A stretch of 64,000 nt of DNA from Paenibacillus doosanensis (lineage in GTDB: Bacteria; Bacillota; Bacilli; Paenibacillales; NBRC-103111): NCBI RefSeq assembly GCF_025060755.1, contig NZ_JANYUY010000045.1, forward strand, positions 1 to 64,000, in the 5' to 3' direction. Position 1 is the first letter of the stretch. Each line of letters opens with the position of its first letter. Of the stretch, positions 26,271-34,782 are shown one piece after another. Under the pieces are notes generated by a model. The model saw only the letters and a program-made list of their open reading frames with translations. It made no database searches and was not told the origin of the DNA. The translations under genes were made by a program, and so were the position numbers.

Positions 26271-27439
26271 AATGACCTCCGTCTTTGCTGCGTCTTCATA
26301 GCCGGCTTCAATTGCTCTACAACTTGTCCGAGCGCCGAGCACAGCCGCTTCGCATCATCCATCGTCTGATCCAGCGAGTAGCTGATGCGGATTCCGTTAG
26401 CGGCCGTTTGACCGTCATACCCCATCCCGAGAAGCACTCGGCTCGGCAAACTCGCTCCCGAAGAGCAGGCCGACCGGGTCGATACATAAATATCATGCTG
26501 TTCTAAAGCATGAACAATAACTTCGGACTTCATACCGGGGAACGTGAAGTGAACGATGTGCGGCGCCATATCCTCCGCCCGCTTCGATCCGGTCAGCGAC
26601 AGCTCCGGGATAGCCCGTATGCCGCTGACGATGCGCTCGCGCAGCAGGGCGGTATGCCTGGCAAAATCAGCGCGGCGTTCGCAAGCGATCCGCACCGCCT
26701 TCGCCATGCCGACGATTGCCGGCACGTTCTCGGTTCCCGAGCGCAAGCCGCTCTCCTGGCCGCCGCCGACAATTTGCGGCTGCAGCTCCAAGCCGTGGCG
26801 GCAGTATAGAAAGCCGATTCCCTTCGGCCCGCGGAGCTTGTGAGCGGAGCAGGAGAACAAGTCGATCCGCTGCGCGGCGGGATCGATGGGAAGCTTCCCG
26901 ACGGCTTGCACCGCATCGACATGAAACAGCACTTTGGGATGCCGCTTCAGCATCGCCCCGATCTCGCCGATCGGCTGCAGCCGCCCCATCTCGTTATTAA
27001 CGGCCATGACGCTCACTAGAACGGTATCGTCCGACAGCGCCTTCTCAAGCTCCTCCAGCTTTACGCAGCCGGTCTCGTCCACGGGCAAATACGTAACCCG
27101 GAAGCCCCTGCGTTCCAATTGTCTGAACGTTTCGTATACGGAAGCATGCTCGATCGCGGTCGTAATCAAATGGCTGCCTCTGTGGCGGAATTGTTCAGCC
27201 GCTCCTACGATCGCCAAATTGTTGCTCTCCGTCCCTCCCGAAGTGAACCGTATTTCGTCCGGGCGCACGTTCAGACAGCCCGCAATGACCGTCCGTGCTT
27301 GCCGAAGCAATTGTTCGGCCTGAATTCCGATACGATGCAGGGAAGACGGGTTGCCGAAATGCTTCTTCATCACTTCGGCCATCGTATCCGCTACCTCGTC
27401 ATAAGGAGGCGTCGTAGCCGCATAATCCAAATACAGCAT
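26267..27439 (-). CDS. Cysteine desulfurase (NifS/IscS family), partner of ThiI
   Basis: PLP enzyme that removes sulfur from cysteine and passes it on as persulfide. The family motifs are LDYAATTPP at the N-terminus, the TSGGTESNN pocket, SAHKLRGPKGIGFLY with the PLP lysine, and the active loop STRSACSSGAS with the catalytic cysteine. Its stop overlaps the thiI start by 4 bp, the same nifZ-thiI pairing as in B. subtilis, so its main job is probably tRNA thiolation. 390 residues. Confidence 0.94.
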   Translation of the reverse strand: MLYLDYAATTPPYDEVADTMAEVMKKHFGNPSSLHRIGIQAEQLLRQARTVIAGCLNVRPDEIRFTSGGTESNNLAIVGAAEQFRHRGSHLITTAIEHASVYETFRQLERRGFRVTYLPVDETGCVKLEELEKALSDDTVLVSVMAVNNEMGRLQPIGEIGAMLKRHPKVLFHVDAVQAVGKLPIDPAAQRIDLFSCSAHKLRGPKGIGFLYCRHGLELQPQIVGGGQESGLRSGTENVPAIVGMAKAVRIACERRADFARHTALLRERIVSGIRAIPELSLTGSKRAEDMAPHIVHFTFPGMKSEVIVHALEQHDIYVSTRSACSSGASLPSRVLLGMGYDGQTAANGIRISYSLDQTMDDAKRLCSALGQVVEQLKPAMKTQQRRRSL

Positions 27440-27468
27440 GCTGATAACCTCCCAATGTTCATAAAAAT

Positions 27469-27515
27469 AAGACCTAGCTTGCGCCCCGTTTCAAAGGACG
27501 CTTAAGGTAGGTCTT
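27469..27515 (-). terminator. Terminator of the lytic transglycosylase gene
   Basis: Minus strand AAGACCTA/TAGGTCTT with an inner GC-rich stem, ending in ATTTTTATG, 13 bases after the stop. Confidence 0.8.
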
Positions 27516-27527
27516 TGTTATGCTGCG

Positions 27528-28223
27528 TTAAGCTTCGTAATTACGCTGCAATCTAAGCACCTTGCTCACGTAACCTTGCGTCTCGCCGGGCAGCAGATGC
27601 ATCTTCGACATCAACTCTTGATCGCTCGTTATCCCTAAACGGTCGATTCGTCCCGGGCCTGCATTATAAGCCGCCAACGCTACGCCGCTGTTCCCGTTAT
27701 ACTTGCGCAGCAAATCGGATAAATAGCGGGTGCCGCCTTGAATGTTTTGTTCGGGATCGAACGGATTGCTAACGCCCAGTCCTTGGCTCGTTCCATCCAT
27801 CAGCTGCATTAATCCTTTGGCTCCGGCGCGTGAAACCGCTTGTGAGTTAAACGAAGATTCCGCATCGATGACCGCCTTGACCAAGCTCGGCTGAACGCCG
27901 TGATTGCGGCTTGCCGCTTCGATAATCGGTTCCAGCTCTCCAGCCGATTGCGCCGCCTTCATCTGCGGAGCCGCAGCAGCGTACGCGAACGATGGATTGA
28001 AGCTTGCCGGCTTAAGGGAAGTTCTTACGCTTGCTCCCGCCGCAAAGCCCGGCTCTGCCGTCTGCGTGTCCAATCCTTGGGAAGTAAGCAAGGAATTAAG
28101 CAAATCGGCGAAATCGGAATTATCGTCGCTTTCCGCAGCCGAATCGCCTGAAGACAGCAGACTCATTTTGCCCAGCAACTGCAATTGGAGAAGATCTTTT
28201 AAAGTTCTTGGATCAATGTTCAT
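27528..28223 (-). CDS. Lytic transglycosylase (SLT domain, CwlQ-like)
   Basis: A 231-residue murein-cleaving enzyme. Residues 1-100 form a non-conserved Ser/Ala-rich arm. The C-terminal SLT domain (about 105-230) has the catalytic Glu in AVIDAESSFNSQAVS, then GAKGLMQLMDGTSQ, NIQGGTRYLSDLLRKYNGN and ALAAYNAGPGRID. There is no signal peptide, as in B. subtilis CwlQ (YjbJ), so export is by another route or the protein acts after release. GGGAG lies ten bases before the ATG. Confidence 0.9.
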   Translation of the reverse strand: MNIDPRTLKDLLQLQLLGKMSLLSSGDSAAESDDNSDFADLLNSLLTSQGLDTQTAEPGFAAGASVRTSLKPASFNPSFAYAAAAPQMKAAQSAGELEPIIEAASRNHGVQPSLVKAVIDAESSFNSQAVSRAGAKGLMQLMDGTSQGLGVSNPFDPEQNIQGGTRYLSDLLRKYNGNSGVALAAYNAGPGRIDRLGITSDQELMSKMHLLPGETQGYVSKVLRLQRNYEA

Positions 28224-28318
28224 AGAAAGATGACTCCCTGATCAAAGTTTCAAAACTTATTGTACACTGTTTTGGGCTCGTCATCCAGTTCTTTTTGTCT
28301 TTTCCTGCCGAAAAAAAA

Positions 28319-28346
28319 GGAAGACAGGCCCAGAGAGCCTGCTTCC
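28319..28346 (-). terminator. Terminator of the small membrane protein gene
   Basis: Minus strand GGAAGCAGGC/GCCTGTCTTCC (one bulge) followed by TTTTTTTTC. Confidence 0.88.
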
Positions 28347-28362
28347 GCTGTACGGAAAATCG

Positions 28363-28782
28363 TTATGAATACGCCGGGGCCAGTAAAAAATAGCTTGCCA
28401 TAGAAACAAGTCCAAGAGCGATCGACCATACCCCCATAGCTTTCCGCCCCTGATTATACGAGAAGAATCCGAGTACCGCGGCGGCCCCGCCGAACAGCGC
28501 CGGGAACATGAACAAGGAAAGCACGCCTAATGTTAAGGCGGAATATCCGAGCCATCGGCTTTGTTCTTGCGACTCTTCCTTCTCTCGGGCAGCATCGCGG
28601 CGGCTTCCGACCTCGACAAGCTCAACAGGCGCCTGTACAGGGGCTCCGAACGGAGCCGTAAGCTCGGCGGCATATTCCTCCGAATGTTTTGCGGCGGCCT
28701 GCTTGTGCACAACTTTCATGGAGCTCTGAGGACGGGCGGAACGGTTTTTCTTGTCCCTGCTTCTGCTGTTATGACCTGCCAT
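28363..28782 (-). CDS. Small membrane protein, DUF4190-like
   Basis: A 139-residue protein with a basic N-terminus (MAGHNSRSRDKKNRS), a charged linker, then two membrane helices at about 80-100 and 112-134 separated by the FFSYNQGRKAMGVWS loop, which fits the DUF4190 pattern. Function unknown. The start at 28782 follows GGAGG. An ATG six codons upstream overlaps that site. A single gene with its own terminator. Confidence 0.75.
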   Translation of the reverse strand: MAGHNSRSRDKKNRSARPQSSMKVVHKQAAAKHSEEYAAELTAPFGAPVQAPVELVEVGSRRDAAREKEESQEQSRWLGYSALTLGVLSLFMFPALFGGAAAVLGFFSYNQGRKAMGVWSIALGLVSMASYFLLAPAYS

Positions 28783-28815
28783 ACGGCATACCTCCCTCAT
28801 GCAGCTGATAGCCGC

Positions 28816-29019
28816 TTATTTCTTCGGCTTGAACGTGTGACAACAGGTGCTGCGCACATCTGCCGCCTTGTCCTGATGGCCTTGGAAATCTTCAGCGAAC
28901 TCGGAGCTGAAATCGGCATGGGCATGCTCGTCGACCTCGATCATAATCGAGTTGGCCGCACAGTTGTTTCCTTCCGCCCAAAACGTACAGTTGGATACAC
29001 TGCATTTGACATCTGGCAT
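28816..29019 (-). CDS. DUF1540 domain protein (Cys-rich)
   Basis: A 67-residue protein with the Cys pattern of DUF1540 (VKCSVSNCTFWAEGNNC near the N-terminus and STCCHTF near the end), likely a small metal-binding protein common in spore formers. The ATG at 29019 follows AAGGGGTGATAA. Three more codons are open upstream without a site. Function unknown. Confidence 0.85.
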   Translation of the reverse strand: MPDVKCSVSNCTFWAEGNNCAANSIMIEVDEHAHADFSSEFAEDFQGHQDKAADVRSTCCHTFKPKK

Positions 29020-29067
29020 GTTTATCACCCCTTACTTAGGAGTGCCCGGCAGAGGGGGGATGCTATA

Positions 29068-30198
29068 CTAACGGTACAGCTGGGAATATAGCACAAGGTA
29101 CATGGCGTGCGACCAAAGCAGCGGACTGGCAGGCGGTCCCCATCGGTTCACCCATCCCTCGTATGTGTCCATGGAAAGAAGCGCATTCGGCACCTGCTCC
29201 GGAAGCCTTCCGAGTTCATCCGCTTGCCGGGCGATCCACGCCAGTGCGGCTTCCGCTTCGTCGCGGCGGTTAAGCTCGGTCTCAATCCACCCTAACCACG
29301 CCGTCAGCAGAATCCATTCCCCGCCTCCGTAATACTCGTCGCCTGGAAAACGCCGGACACCGCCCTGAGGCGTGCGCAGATCCGTCCTGATTTTTTGGAT
29401 CGTCGCCGCCATCACCGGATCATCCGCGGCAAATACGCCAAATGGACGGCACAGCCACATCAAGCTCGCATCCACTCCGTCATGAACGAATTCATACCTA
29501 TCTTCGCCGGGTACGGGGCGCAAACTTTTCACAATATGGCCGCTTTCGGGATGTACGCAGCGTTCCAATAGAAACTGGCGAATATTATGTATCGTCTCAG
29601 TAATTCCGGGAATCTCCAGATAAGGCTCGATAGCGCTCAAACCGCCGTAAATGCAAGCCAGCGTCGAAGGATGCACCTGATCGTTGCGCTCTTCCCAGCA
29701 GTCGAAATTCGGCAGCTTCCAAAAAGCGCATAAGTACCGGACCGTCAGCTCTGCGCTGACCTTGTAGGTGTCGGGAAGGGCCGACGCCCCCGCAGCCCGT
29801 AAATGCTCGGCAAGCCCCCACAGCCACGTTCCGTAACCGTCAAGCTGGAAATGCCCCCATTCCGAATTCTTGTCATCGCGGCCGTCCAAATGATAGCGGG
29901 TATGCAGAAATTCATGCTCCCCTATCGCTTCTCCGCGGACATGACGCTGCAGCAGCTGCTCGATGTGGTCTTTCTGCCGCGCGACGACGCGGTTTACCCA
30001 TCCGTGGAACAGCTCCGAGCTTGCGGTCTCACCAGCCGTATCCATGGCGTTTGCGATAAAGCTGCCGTCGCGAAGCCAGCTGAAGCCGTAATGAACGAAT
30101 AACGGGCAAGCGATATAACCGCCCGAAGAATGCTGATTATACCGAATAATCTGCTTGCTGATTTCGGCGAGCTCATGGATCGTTAGCTTATTGGTCAT
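29068..30198 (-). CDS. Glycoside hydrolase family 15-like protein
   Basis: A 376-residue cytoplasmic protein of the (alpha/alpha)6-barrel GH15 type. Landmarks are HYGFSWLRDGSFIANAMD near residue 38, QLDGYGTWLWGLAEH near 120, YEFVHDGVDASLMWL near 240 and the C-terminal PPASPLLWSHAMYLVLYS, which places the family's second acidic/His region. The family includes glucoamylases, trehalases and dextran glucosidases; the substrate cannot be told. There is no signal peptide. It stands alone. Confidence 0.87.
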   Translation of the reverse strand: MTNKLTIHELAEISKQIIRYNQHSSGGYIACPLFVHYGFSWLRDGSFIANAMDTAGETASSELFHGWVNRVVARQKDHIEQLLQRHVRGEAIGEHEFLHTRYHLDGRDDKNSEWGHFQLDGYGTWLWGLAEHLRAAGASALPDTYKVSAELTVRYLCAFWKLPNFDCWEERNDQVHPSTLACIYGGLSAIEPYLEIPGITETIHNIRQFLLERCVHPESGHIVKSLRPVPGEDRYEFVHDGVDASLMWLCRPFGVFAADDPVMAATIQKIRTDLRTPQGGVRRFPGDEYYGGGEWILLTAWLGWIETELNRRDEAEAALAWIARQADELGRLPEQVPNALLSMDTYEGWVNRWGPPASPLLWSHAMYLVLYSQLYR

Positions 30199-30223
30199 GG
30201 AACCGACTCCCCTCTAAACAAAA

Positions 30224-30246
30224 AGAGATGCGTTTGCAGCATCTCT
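30224..30246 (-). terminator. Terminator of the DUF3907 gene
   Basis: AGAGATGC/GCATCTCT with a 7-nt loop followed on the minus strand by TTTTTGTTT. Confidence 0.85.
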
Positions 30247-30272
30247 AGTAAGTATTTTCCAATTCGCTTGTT

Positions 30273-30773
30273 TTATACCCGTTCGCCCTGCATCCGCTTT
30301 TGCGTAATGTAGTCGGTCTCGTAGTAAGCCAAATCTTCGCGCAGCGTTTCGAATATTTTCGAAAGCTCGATCGTCAAATCGCGCACCGCGCGGGTCGGTT
30401 TTTTGCGGAAGCGGATCGCATCTTGTCCCGTATAAGCATAGCGTCCGTCCTCGGAATAGCATTCGTTCTTCGGATAGAAGAAGTTATTGACGCAGCTGTG
30501 ATACACTTCGTAAAGCACCTTCTCCGCATATTCCACGTTAAAGGTCGGACGGCGCAAGCTCACGCCCAGCTTCTCGTATGCGACTTCGCTGAATACCAAC
30601 AAATGTCTTATGTCGGACAAATAGCCTTTATAAAATTCCTCCATCGTGGAATCCATCTCAGAATTCAGCTGCTGCAGGGAATGTTCGTTCAAGAACGTTT
30701 CCATTTTAGCGATCGCATCGCTTAGTTTGGATTTCGTAGTTTCACATACATTTTTAACATTAAAATTCGCCAT
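30273..30773 (-). CDS. DUF3907 family protein (YpuI-like)
   Basis: A 166-residue soluble, mostly helical protein starting MANFNVKNVCETTKSKLSDA. The central YEVYHSCVNNFFYPKNECY and the end RKKPTRAVRDLTIELSKIFE match the YpuI/DUF3907 family of Bacilli, whose function is unknown. The ATG at 30773 follows GGAGGTCTTGTGATT. The frame is open a further 24 codons without a site. Confidence 0.82.
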   Translation of the reverse strand: MANFNVKNVCETTKSKLSDAIAKMETFLNEHSLQQLNSEMDSTMEEFYKGYLSDIRHLLVFSEVAYEKLGVSLRRPTFNVEYAEKVLYEVYHSCVNNFFYPKNECYSEDGRYAYTGQDAIRFRKKPTRAVRDLTIELSKIFETLREDLAYYETDYITQKRMQGERV

Positions 30774-30967
30774 AATCACAAGACCTCCTGTATTTAAAAC
30801 AAAACATTTGGTTGAATAAACGACTTTCTTTCTCCATCCTACCACAAATTGTAGTTAAAAGTAATATGGAAAATGACTTAACATGAGCTAAGGGGAAGAT
30901 TTCCGGTTGTAAGAACAATACCCCGCGGAGACTCTAACGATAAACCTATAAAAAAGGAGTCAGTCCG

Positions 30968-32875
30968 ATGTGGAAATATGCATTATCTTTCGCTCTGCTC
31001 ATTGCTTTCGGCGCGCTTCTTTTTCCCCGCAATGAAGGTGCGCCGCGCATCGCCAGCCTTTCCCCCGAGGAGGAGCTGAAGGTCAAGCAGGCTACCTTGT
31101 CGCAGGATATGAAGCTGACCGACGACTTATGCCGCACGCAGTGCAGCCTGGAGCTGCGGAGAGTGCTTAACGTAAGCGAAGGAGCGCCGTTAGAGAAAAA
31201 ACAACAGGAGCTCGTTGCTTTGCAGCAGCAGCATCCGCACATGGAGCAGCTTATTTGGACCCAGCGTTCCCAAACTGTCGATAAAGGCATCCAAGCCGGA
31301 AGCCTCCCCGATGCCCTGCGTACTATGACGGAACCGAAGCTCCGGGAAGCAAAGCAAAAAACGGACCGGGGCGAGAGCTATCAATCCCTTCCCTTCCAAT
31401 TTGACGGAGATACGTATTTCGTGTTAGGGGTGCCGTCAAACAGCTCGGAAACCGCGCTGCTGGGCGTTGTCAAACAAAGCATTCTCAAACATGTGGAAAA
31501 TCATCAGCTGAAAAACCTGCGCATCGTGACGTATCCGGCTGACAATCATTATAAAATCGAGTCCGTCGATTCCCGTACGCTGCGCGATGTGAAAGTCCGT
31601 CATCCCGAAGAAAACGAAGGTACCAGCCATTATCACGTCAATCAGGTCGTCGTCAGATTCAACCAGGAGCCGACACAGGCCGATTTAGCCAAAATCGATT
31701 CCGAAATCGGCACTTCCCATTATCGGAAAATCGGCTACACCTATATATTCGAATCGAAGCAGATGGAAGCCAAACAATTGATGAATTACTTCAAGAAATG
31801 GAACGTCGCTTATGCGGAGCCGCATTTTCTGTATTTAACCAATAGCGAAGCGGTCGATTCCGCCGTGAACGCCGATACCGCGCGGAAGGAAGCGCAAATA
31901 TCGGACGAGCTCAAGCCTAACGATACGCTGTACCAGCGTTACCAGTGGAATTTGCCGAATATCGAAACGGAGCAAGGCTGGACGATTTCCAAAGGCTCCG
32001 ATCAAATCAAGGTCGCCATCGTCGATACCGGCGTCGATATCAATCATCCCGATCTCAAAGACCAGTTGATCAGCGGGTACAATGTCGTCAATACGGACGC
32101 GGCGCCGCTGGACGACGTCGGCCACGGCACGCATGTCGCCGGAGTCATCGGAGCCGTAGTCAACAACAATATCGGAGTCGCCGGCATGAGCTGGTACAAC
32201 CGGATTATGCCGGTCAAAGTGCTTGATCAAAGCGGCGCAGGCAGCACCTATTCCGTCGCGCAAGGCATCATATGGGCCACCGATCACGGCGCCAAGGTCA
32301 TCAATATGAGTCTGGGCAACTATGCCGACGCCAATTTCCTGCATGACGCCATCAAGTACGCCTATGACCACGACGTCGTCCTGATCGCGGCCAGCGGCAA
32401 CGACAATACCGAGACGCCAGGATATCCGGCCGCTTATCCGGAGGTGTTCGCCGTGGCGGCCACCGATTCCAACAAGAACAAAGCTTCCTTCTCCAATTAC
32501 GGAGACTATGTCGATGCAGCCGCTCCCGGCGTAAGCATTGCCAGTACGTATCCGCATAATCAATACGCGGCGCTGTCCGGCACCTCAATGGCGAGCCCGC
32601 ATGTTACGGCGCTTGCGGCGCTGATCCGCTCGGTCAATCCGGACTTGAAAAATACGGAAGTGATGCAAATTATGCGAGAGACGGCACAAGATATCGGACC
32701 GAAAGGAAAAGATAAGTATTACGGACACGGCTTGATCGACGTCGTAGCGGCTTTAAAAAGGGCCGAAGCGACCAAAAACCCGCAATCGATGCAAAGTCCG
32801 CAGCAGCAGCCCGAACCCGTATCTACGCTGCCGGAATGGACGCAGCGCTTGCTTGATCGTCTGTGGGGAAGATAA
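30968..32875 (+). CDS. Subtilisin-like serine protease (S8 family), membrane-anchored or secreted
   Basis: A 635-residue protease. An N-terminal hydrophobic segment (residues 4-19) has no obvious cleavage site. A long pro-region of about 300 residues follows, ending in an inhibitor-I9-like module (YHVNQVVVRFNQEPTQADLA). The catalytic domain has Asp353 (VDTGVD), His386 (GHGTHVAG) and Ser540 (GTSMASPH), with the oxyanion Asn in AASGNDN. A Gln/Pro-rich C-terminal tail follows. The ATG follows AAAAAAGGAG. The gene ends beside a structured intergenic repeat and converges on rnpB. The target is unknown. Confidence 0.92.
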   Translation: MWKYALSFALLIAFGALLFPRNEGAPRIASLSPEEELKVKQATLSQDMKLTDDLCRTQCSLELRRVLNVSEGAPLEKKQQELVALQQQHPHMEQLIWTQRSQTVDKGIQAGSLPDALRTMTEPKLREAKQKTDRGESYQSLPFQFDGDTYFVLGVPSNSSETALLGVVKQSILKHVENHQLKNLRIVTYPADNHYKIESVDSRTLRDVKVRHPEENEGTSHYHVNQVVVRFNQEPTQADLAKIDSEIGTSHYRKIGYTYIFESKQMEAKQLMNYFKKWNVAYAEPHFLYLTNSEAVDSAVNADTARKEAQISDELKPNDTLYQRYQWNLPNIETEQGWTISKGSDQIKVAIVDTGVDINHPDLKDQLISGYNVVNTDAAPLDDVGHGTHVAGVIGAVVNNNIGVAGMSWYNRIMPVKVLDQSGAGSTYSVAQGIIWATDHGAKVINMSLGNYADANFLHDAIKYAYDHDVVLIAASGNDNTETPGYPAAYPEVFAVAATDSNKNKASFSNYGDYVDAAAPGVSIASTYPHNQYAALSGTSMASPHVTALAALIRSVNPDLKNTEVMQIMRETAQDIGPKGKDKYYGHGLIDVVAALKRAEATKNPQSMQSPQQQPEPVSTLPEWTQRLLDRLWGR

Positions 32876-32886
32876 TCCCTCCTAAC

Positions 32887-33125
32887 AGAACAAATCCCCC
32901 AAAAGCCATCCATGCCGCCGACGCGGCACCACAGACAATGGAAATGGGGTACCAAGAGTAATTTCCAGGGTAGTGACGTGATGCTCTGAGGCTTATTCCG
33001 TCCGCATCCAGCTTCAGCTGGATCGGCGTCTAACCCTTCCTCTGGGATCGTTCTATGGTTAGACATTACTTTCGGGGGAGCCCCTTTGGATATACACAGG
33101 AAATTTGCTGCGCATCATTTCCTAA
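32887..33125. repeat. Structured intergenic repeat, copy A (with 68-nt insertion)
   Basis: Shares about 90% identity with 49857-50024 outside a 68-nt insertion at 32906-32973. Predicted pairings are P1 CCCCC (32896-32900) with GGGGG (33074-33078) plus flanking AAAG/CTTT. P2 is ATCCAGC/GCTGGAT (33006-33012 with 33017-33023). P3 is GTCTAACC/GGTTAGAC (33028-33035 with 33057-33064) with a conserved 21-nt loop. The insertion itself folds (TGCCGC/GCGGCA). The copy is bounded by near-identical CCTAACAG(A/C)ACAAA at 32881 and 33121. It lies between the S8 protease gene and the rnpB terminator. Confidence 0.85.
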
Positions 33126-33131
33126 CAGCAC

Positions 33132-33157
33132 AAAAACCGCCTTCGCAGGCGGTTTTT
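33132..33157 (-). terminator. Terminator of rnpB
   Basis: AAAAACCGCC/GGCGGTTTTT with a 6-nt loop, symmetrical, immediately after the RNase P RNA 3' end. Confidence 0.9.
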
Positions 33158-33164
33158 CTCGGTT

Positions 33165-33580
33165 CCAGGAAAGCTTGCCGTAAGCCGGGTTCTGTACTTC
33201 CAGTGGTCGTAACGGGTACCACCCTCCCACCGTTGAAGCGACAATCATCTATCTAGGCCGGACATTGCTGCCCGGCTCAAGCGACCAACCCGAACGCGTC
33301 CCGGGCTAGGACTCATCTCCCGAAGAGATTTGCGTTCCACTAGGTCTTGCTCCAAATGGGGTTTACCAGGACATATGTCACCATATCTCCTCGTGGTCTC
33401 TTACACCACGGTTCCACCCTTACCTGTGCGAAGGACCGAAGTCCTCGCCATCGGCGGTCCATTTCTGTGGCACTAGCCTTCAGCTCGCGCTGACTGGACG
33501 TTATCCAGCATCCTGCCCTACGGAGCCCGGACTTTCCTCTCGTGATTTCTCACCAGCGATTGTCTGTCAAGCTTTCCTGA
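33165..33580 (-). ncRNA. rnpB: RNase P RNA, bacterial B-type
   Basis: Catalytic RNA that trims 5' leaders from pre-tRNAs. On the minus strand it has the universal 5' core GAGGAAAGTCCGGGCTC and the 3' core ACAGAACCCGGCTTAC. The ends pair as P1 (AGGAAAGCTTG with CAAGCTTTCCT, 11 bp). The internal layout, without a P6 but with an extended P10.1/P12 region, is that of low-GC Gram-positive B-type RNAs. The length of about 416 nt fits. Ends are set from P1 and may be off by a few bases. A promoter and a strong terminator flank it. Confidence 0.96.
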
Positions 33581-33592
33581 TGTGCATTTGCT

Positions 33593-33621
33593 AGTATACA
33601 GCGAATCGCCGTAAAAAACAA
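33593..33621 (-). promoter_or_regulatory. Predicted promoter of rnpB
   Basis: Minus strand TTGTTT, 17 bases, TATACT. The -10 ends about a dozen bases before the first P1 base. Confidence 0.65.
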
Positions 33622-33666
33622 CCGTTTCGTTATTTCCAATGAAGCCATTTTTCGAACCTTTGCCAT

Positions 33667-34782
33667 TTACACGAACTGAAACGGCTCCGTATCGATCTGC
33701 GAGGCGAATACCGCCGTATCCGATTTTTTCTCCTGCAGTCTGCGCTGCAAGTAACCGGCTACGCCCTGCTTCATAATTTTCTCGACATTATGCCCGGGAT
33801 CTATCAATGCCATCCCTGCCGCGAGCGCATCGTGAGCGGTATGATAATCGATATCGCCGGTAATCAGCACGTCGGCCCCGGCAAACTGTGCGTGACGCAC
33901 GTAACGGCTGCCCGAGCCGCCGAGCACCGCGATTTTGCGCACTTCCTTGTCCGGGGAGCCTACCAGCCTCACTGCTGGCACGTCATAAGCCTGTTTGACC
34001 TGCTCGCACAGCTGGCGCAGCGTAACGGCCGTCTCCAGCTTGCCGACGCGGCCCAGGCCGAAGGTGCGGCCCTTCAGATCGAGCTGATACAGGTCATAGG
34101 CTACTTCCTCGTACGGATGGGCCTTCAGCATCGCCTGGATCGCTTTTCGCTCGATGCTCTGCGGAATGATGGTCTCAAGTCGCACTTCCTTGACCTGCTC
34201 CAGCTTCCCCTGCTTGCCGATGAACGGCTCGCTGCCTTCCTCCGGCACGAAAGTGCCGGTCCCTTCGATATTGAAGCTGCAATGGCTGTATTGGCCGATC
34301 CAGCCCGCTCCCGCCTGAAATAACGCCTGGCGCACCCGCTCCAGATGATCTTCGGGAATAAAAACGACGAGCTTCTTTAGCTTGTCGGTATGAATATCCT
34401 CAAGAGGCGACAGCCCGGTCAGCCCCAGCGCTTCGGCCATCAGATCGTTGACGCCGCCTTCGGCCACGTCGAGATTCGTATGGGCGATATACACCGCAAT
34501 ATCGTTCTTGATTAATTTCTCGTACAAGCGGCCTGCGGGAGAATCCGTCTGCAGATGGGCAAGGGGCCGGAAAATAATCGCATGGTGCGCGATGATCAAA
34601 TTCGCCTGCAGACGAATCGCTTCCTCGACGACTTCATCCGTAACGTCCAAAGCGATCAGCACGCCGGTAATTTCCTTATTCAGCGTGCCGAGCTGAAGAC
34701 CGATTTTATCGTCAGGTACGGCATAATGCTTTGGAGCAAGCTCCTCCATCAGTTGGATGACGTTTTGTCCTTTTGCAAACAT
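33667..34782 (-). CDS. Nif3-like dinuclear metal center protein (YqfO type)
   Basis: A 371-residue protein of the Nif3/YbgI family (annotated as GTP cyclohydrolase 1 type 2 homologues). Metal-binding His residues are seen in LIIAHHAIIF near residue 63, IAHTNLDVAEGG near 100 and the C-terminal ITGDIDYHTAHDALAAG. The middle (about 130-230) holds the inserted PII-like domain of Firmicutes YqfO. Its biochemical role is unsettled. Its start overlaps the end of trmK by 34 bp, with AAGGAGGT inside trmK. Confidence 0.93.
   Translation of the reverse strand: MFAKGQNVIQLMEELAPKHYAVPDDKIGLQLGTLNKEITGVLIALDVTDEVVEEAIRLQANLIIAHHAIIFRPLAHLQTDSPAGRLYEKLIKNDIAVYIAHTNLDVAEGGVNDLMAEALGLTGLSPLEDIHTDKLKKLVVFIPEDHLERVRQALFQAGAGWIGQYSHCSFNIEGTGTFVPEEGSEPFIGKQGKLEQVKEVRLETIIPQSIERKAIQAMLKAHPYEEVAYDLYQLDLKGRTFGLGRVGKLETAVTLRQLCEQVKQAYDVPAVRLVGSPDKEVRKIAVLGGSGSRYVRHAQFAGADVLITGDIDYHTAHDALAAGMALIDPGHNVEKIMKQGVAGYLQRRLQEKKSDTAVFASQIDTEPFQFV

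Noticed and set aside
32887-33125. Known riboswitch, T-box or 6S RNA
   Set aside because: No T-box TGGNACCGCG-type sequence and no conserved core of the SAM, FMN, lysine, guanidine, c-di-AMP, c-di-GMP or manganese classes. The fold does not resemble the 6S bulge.
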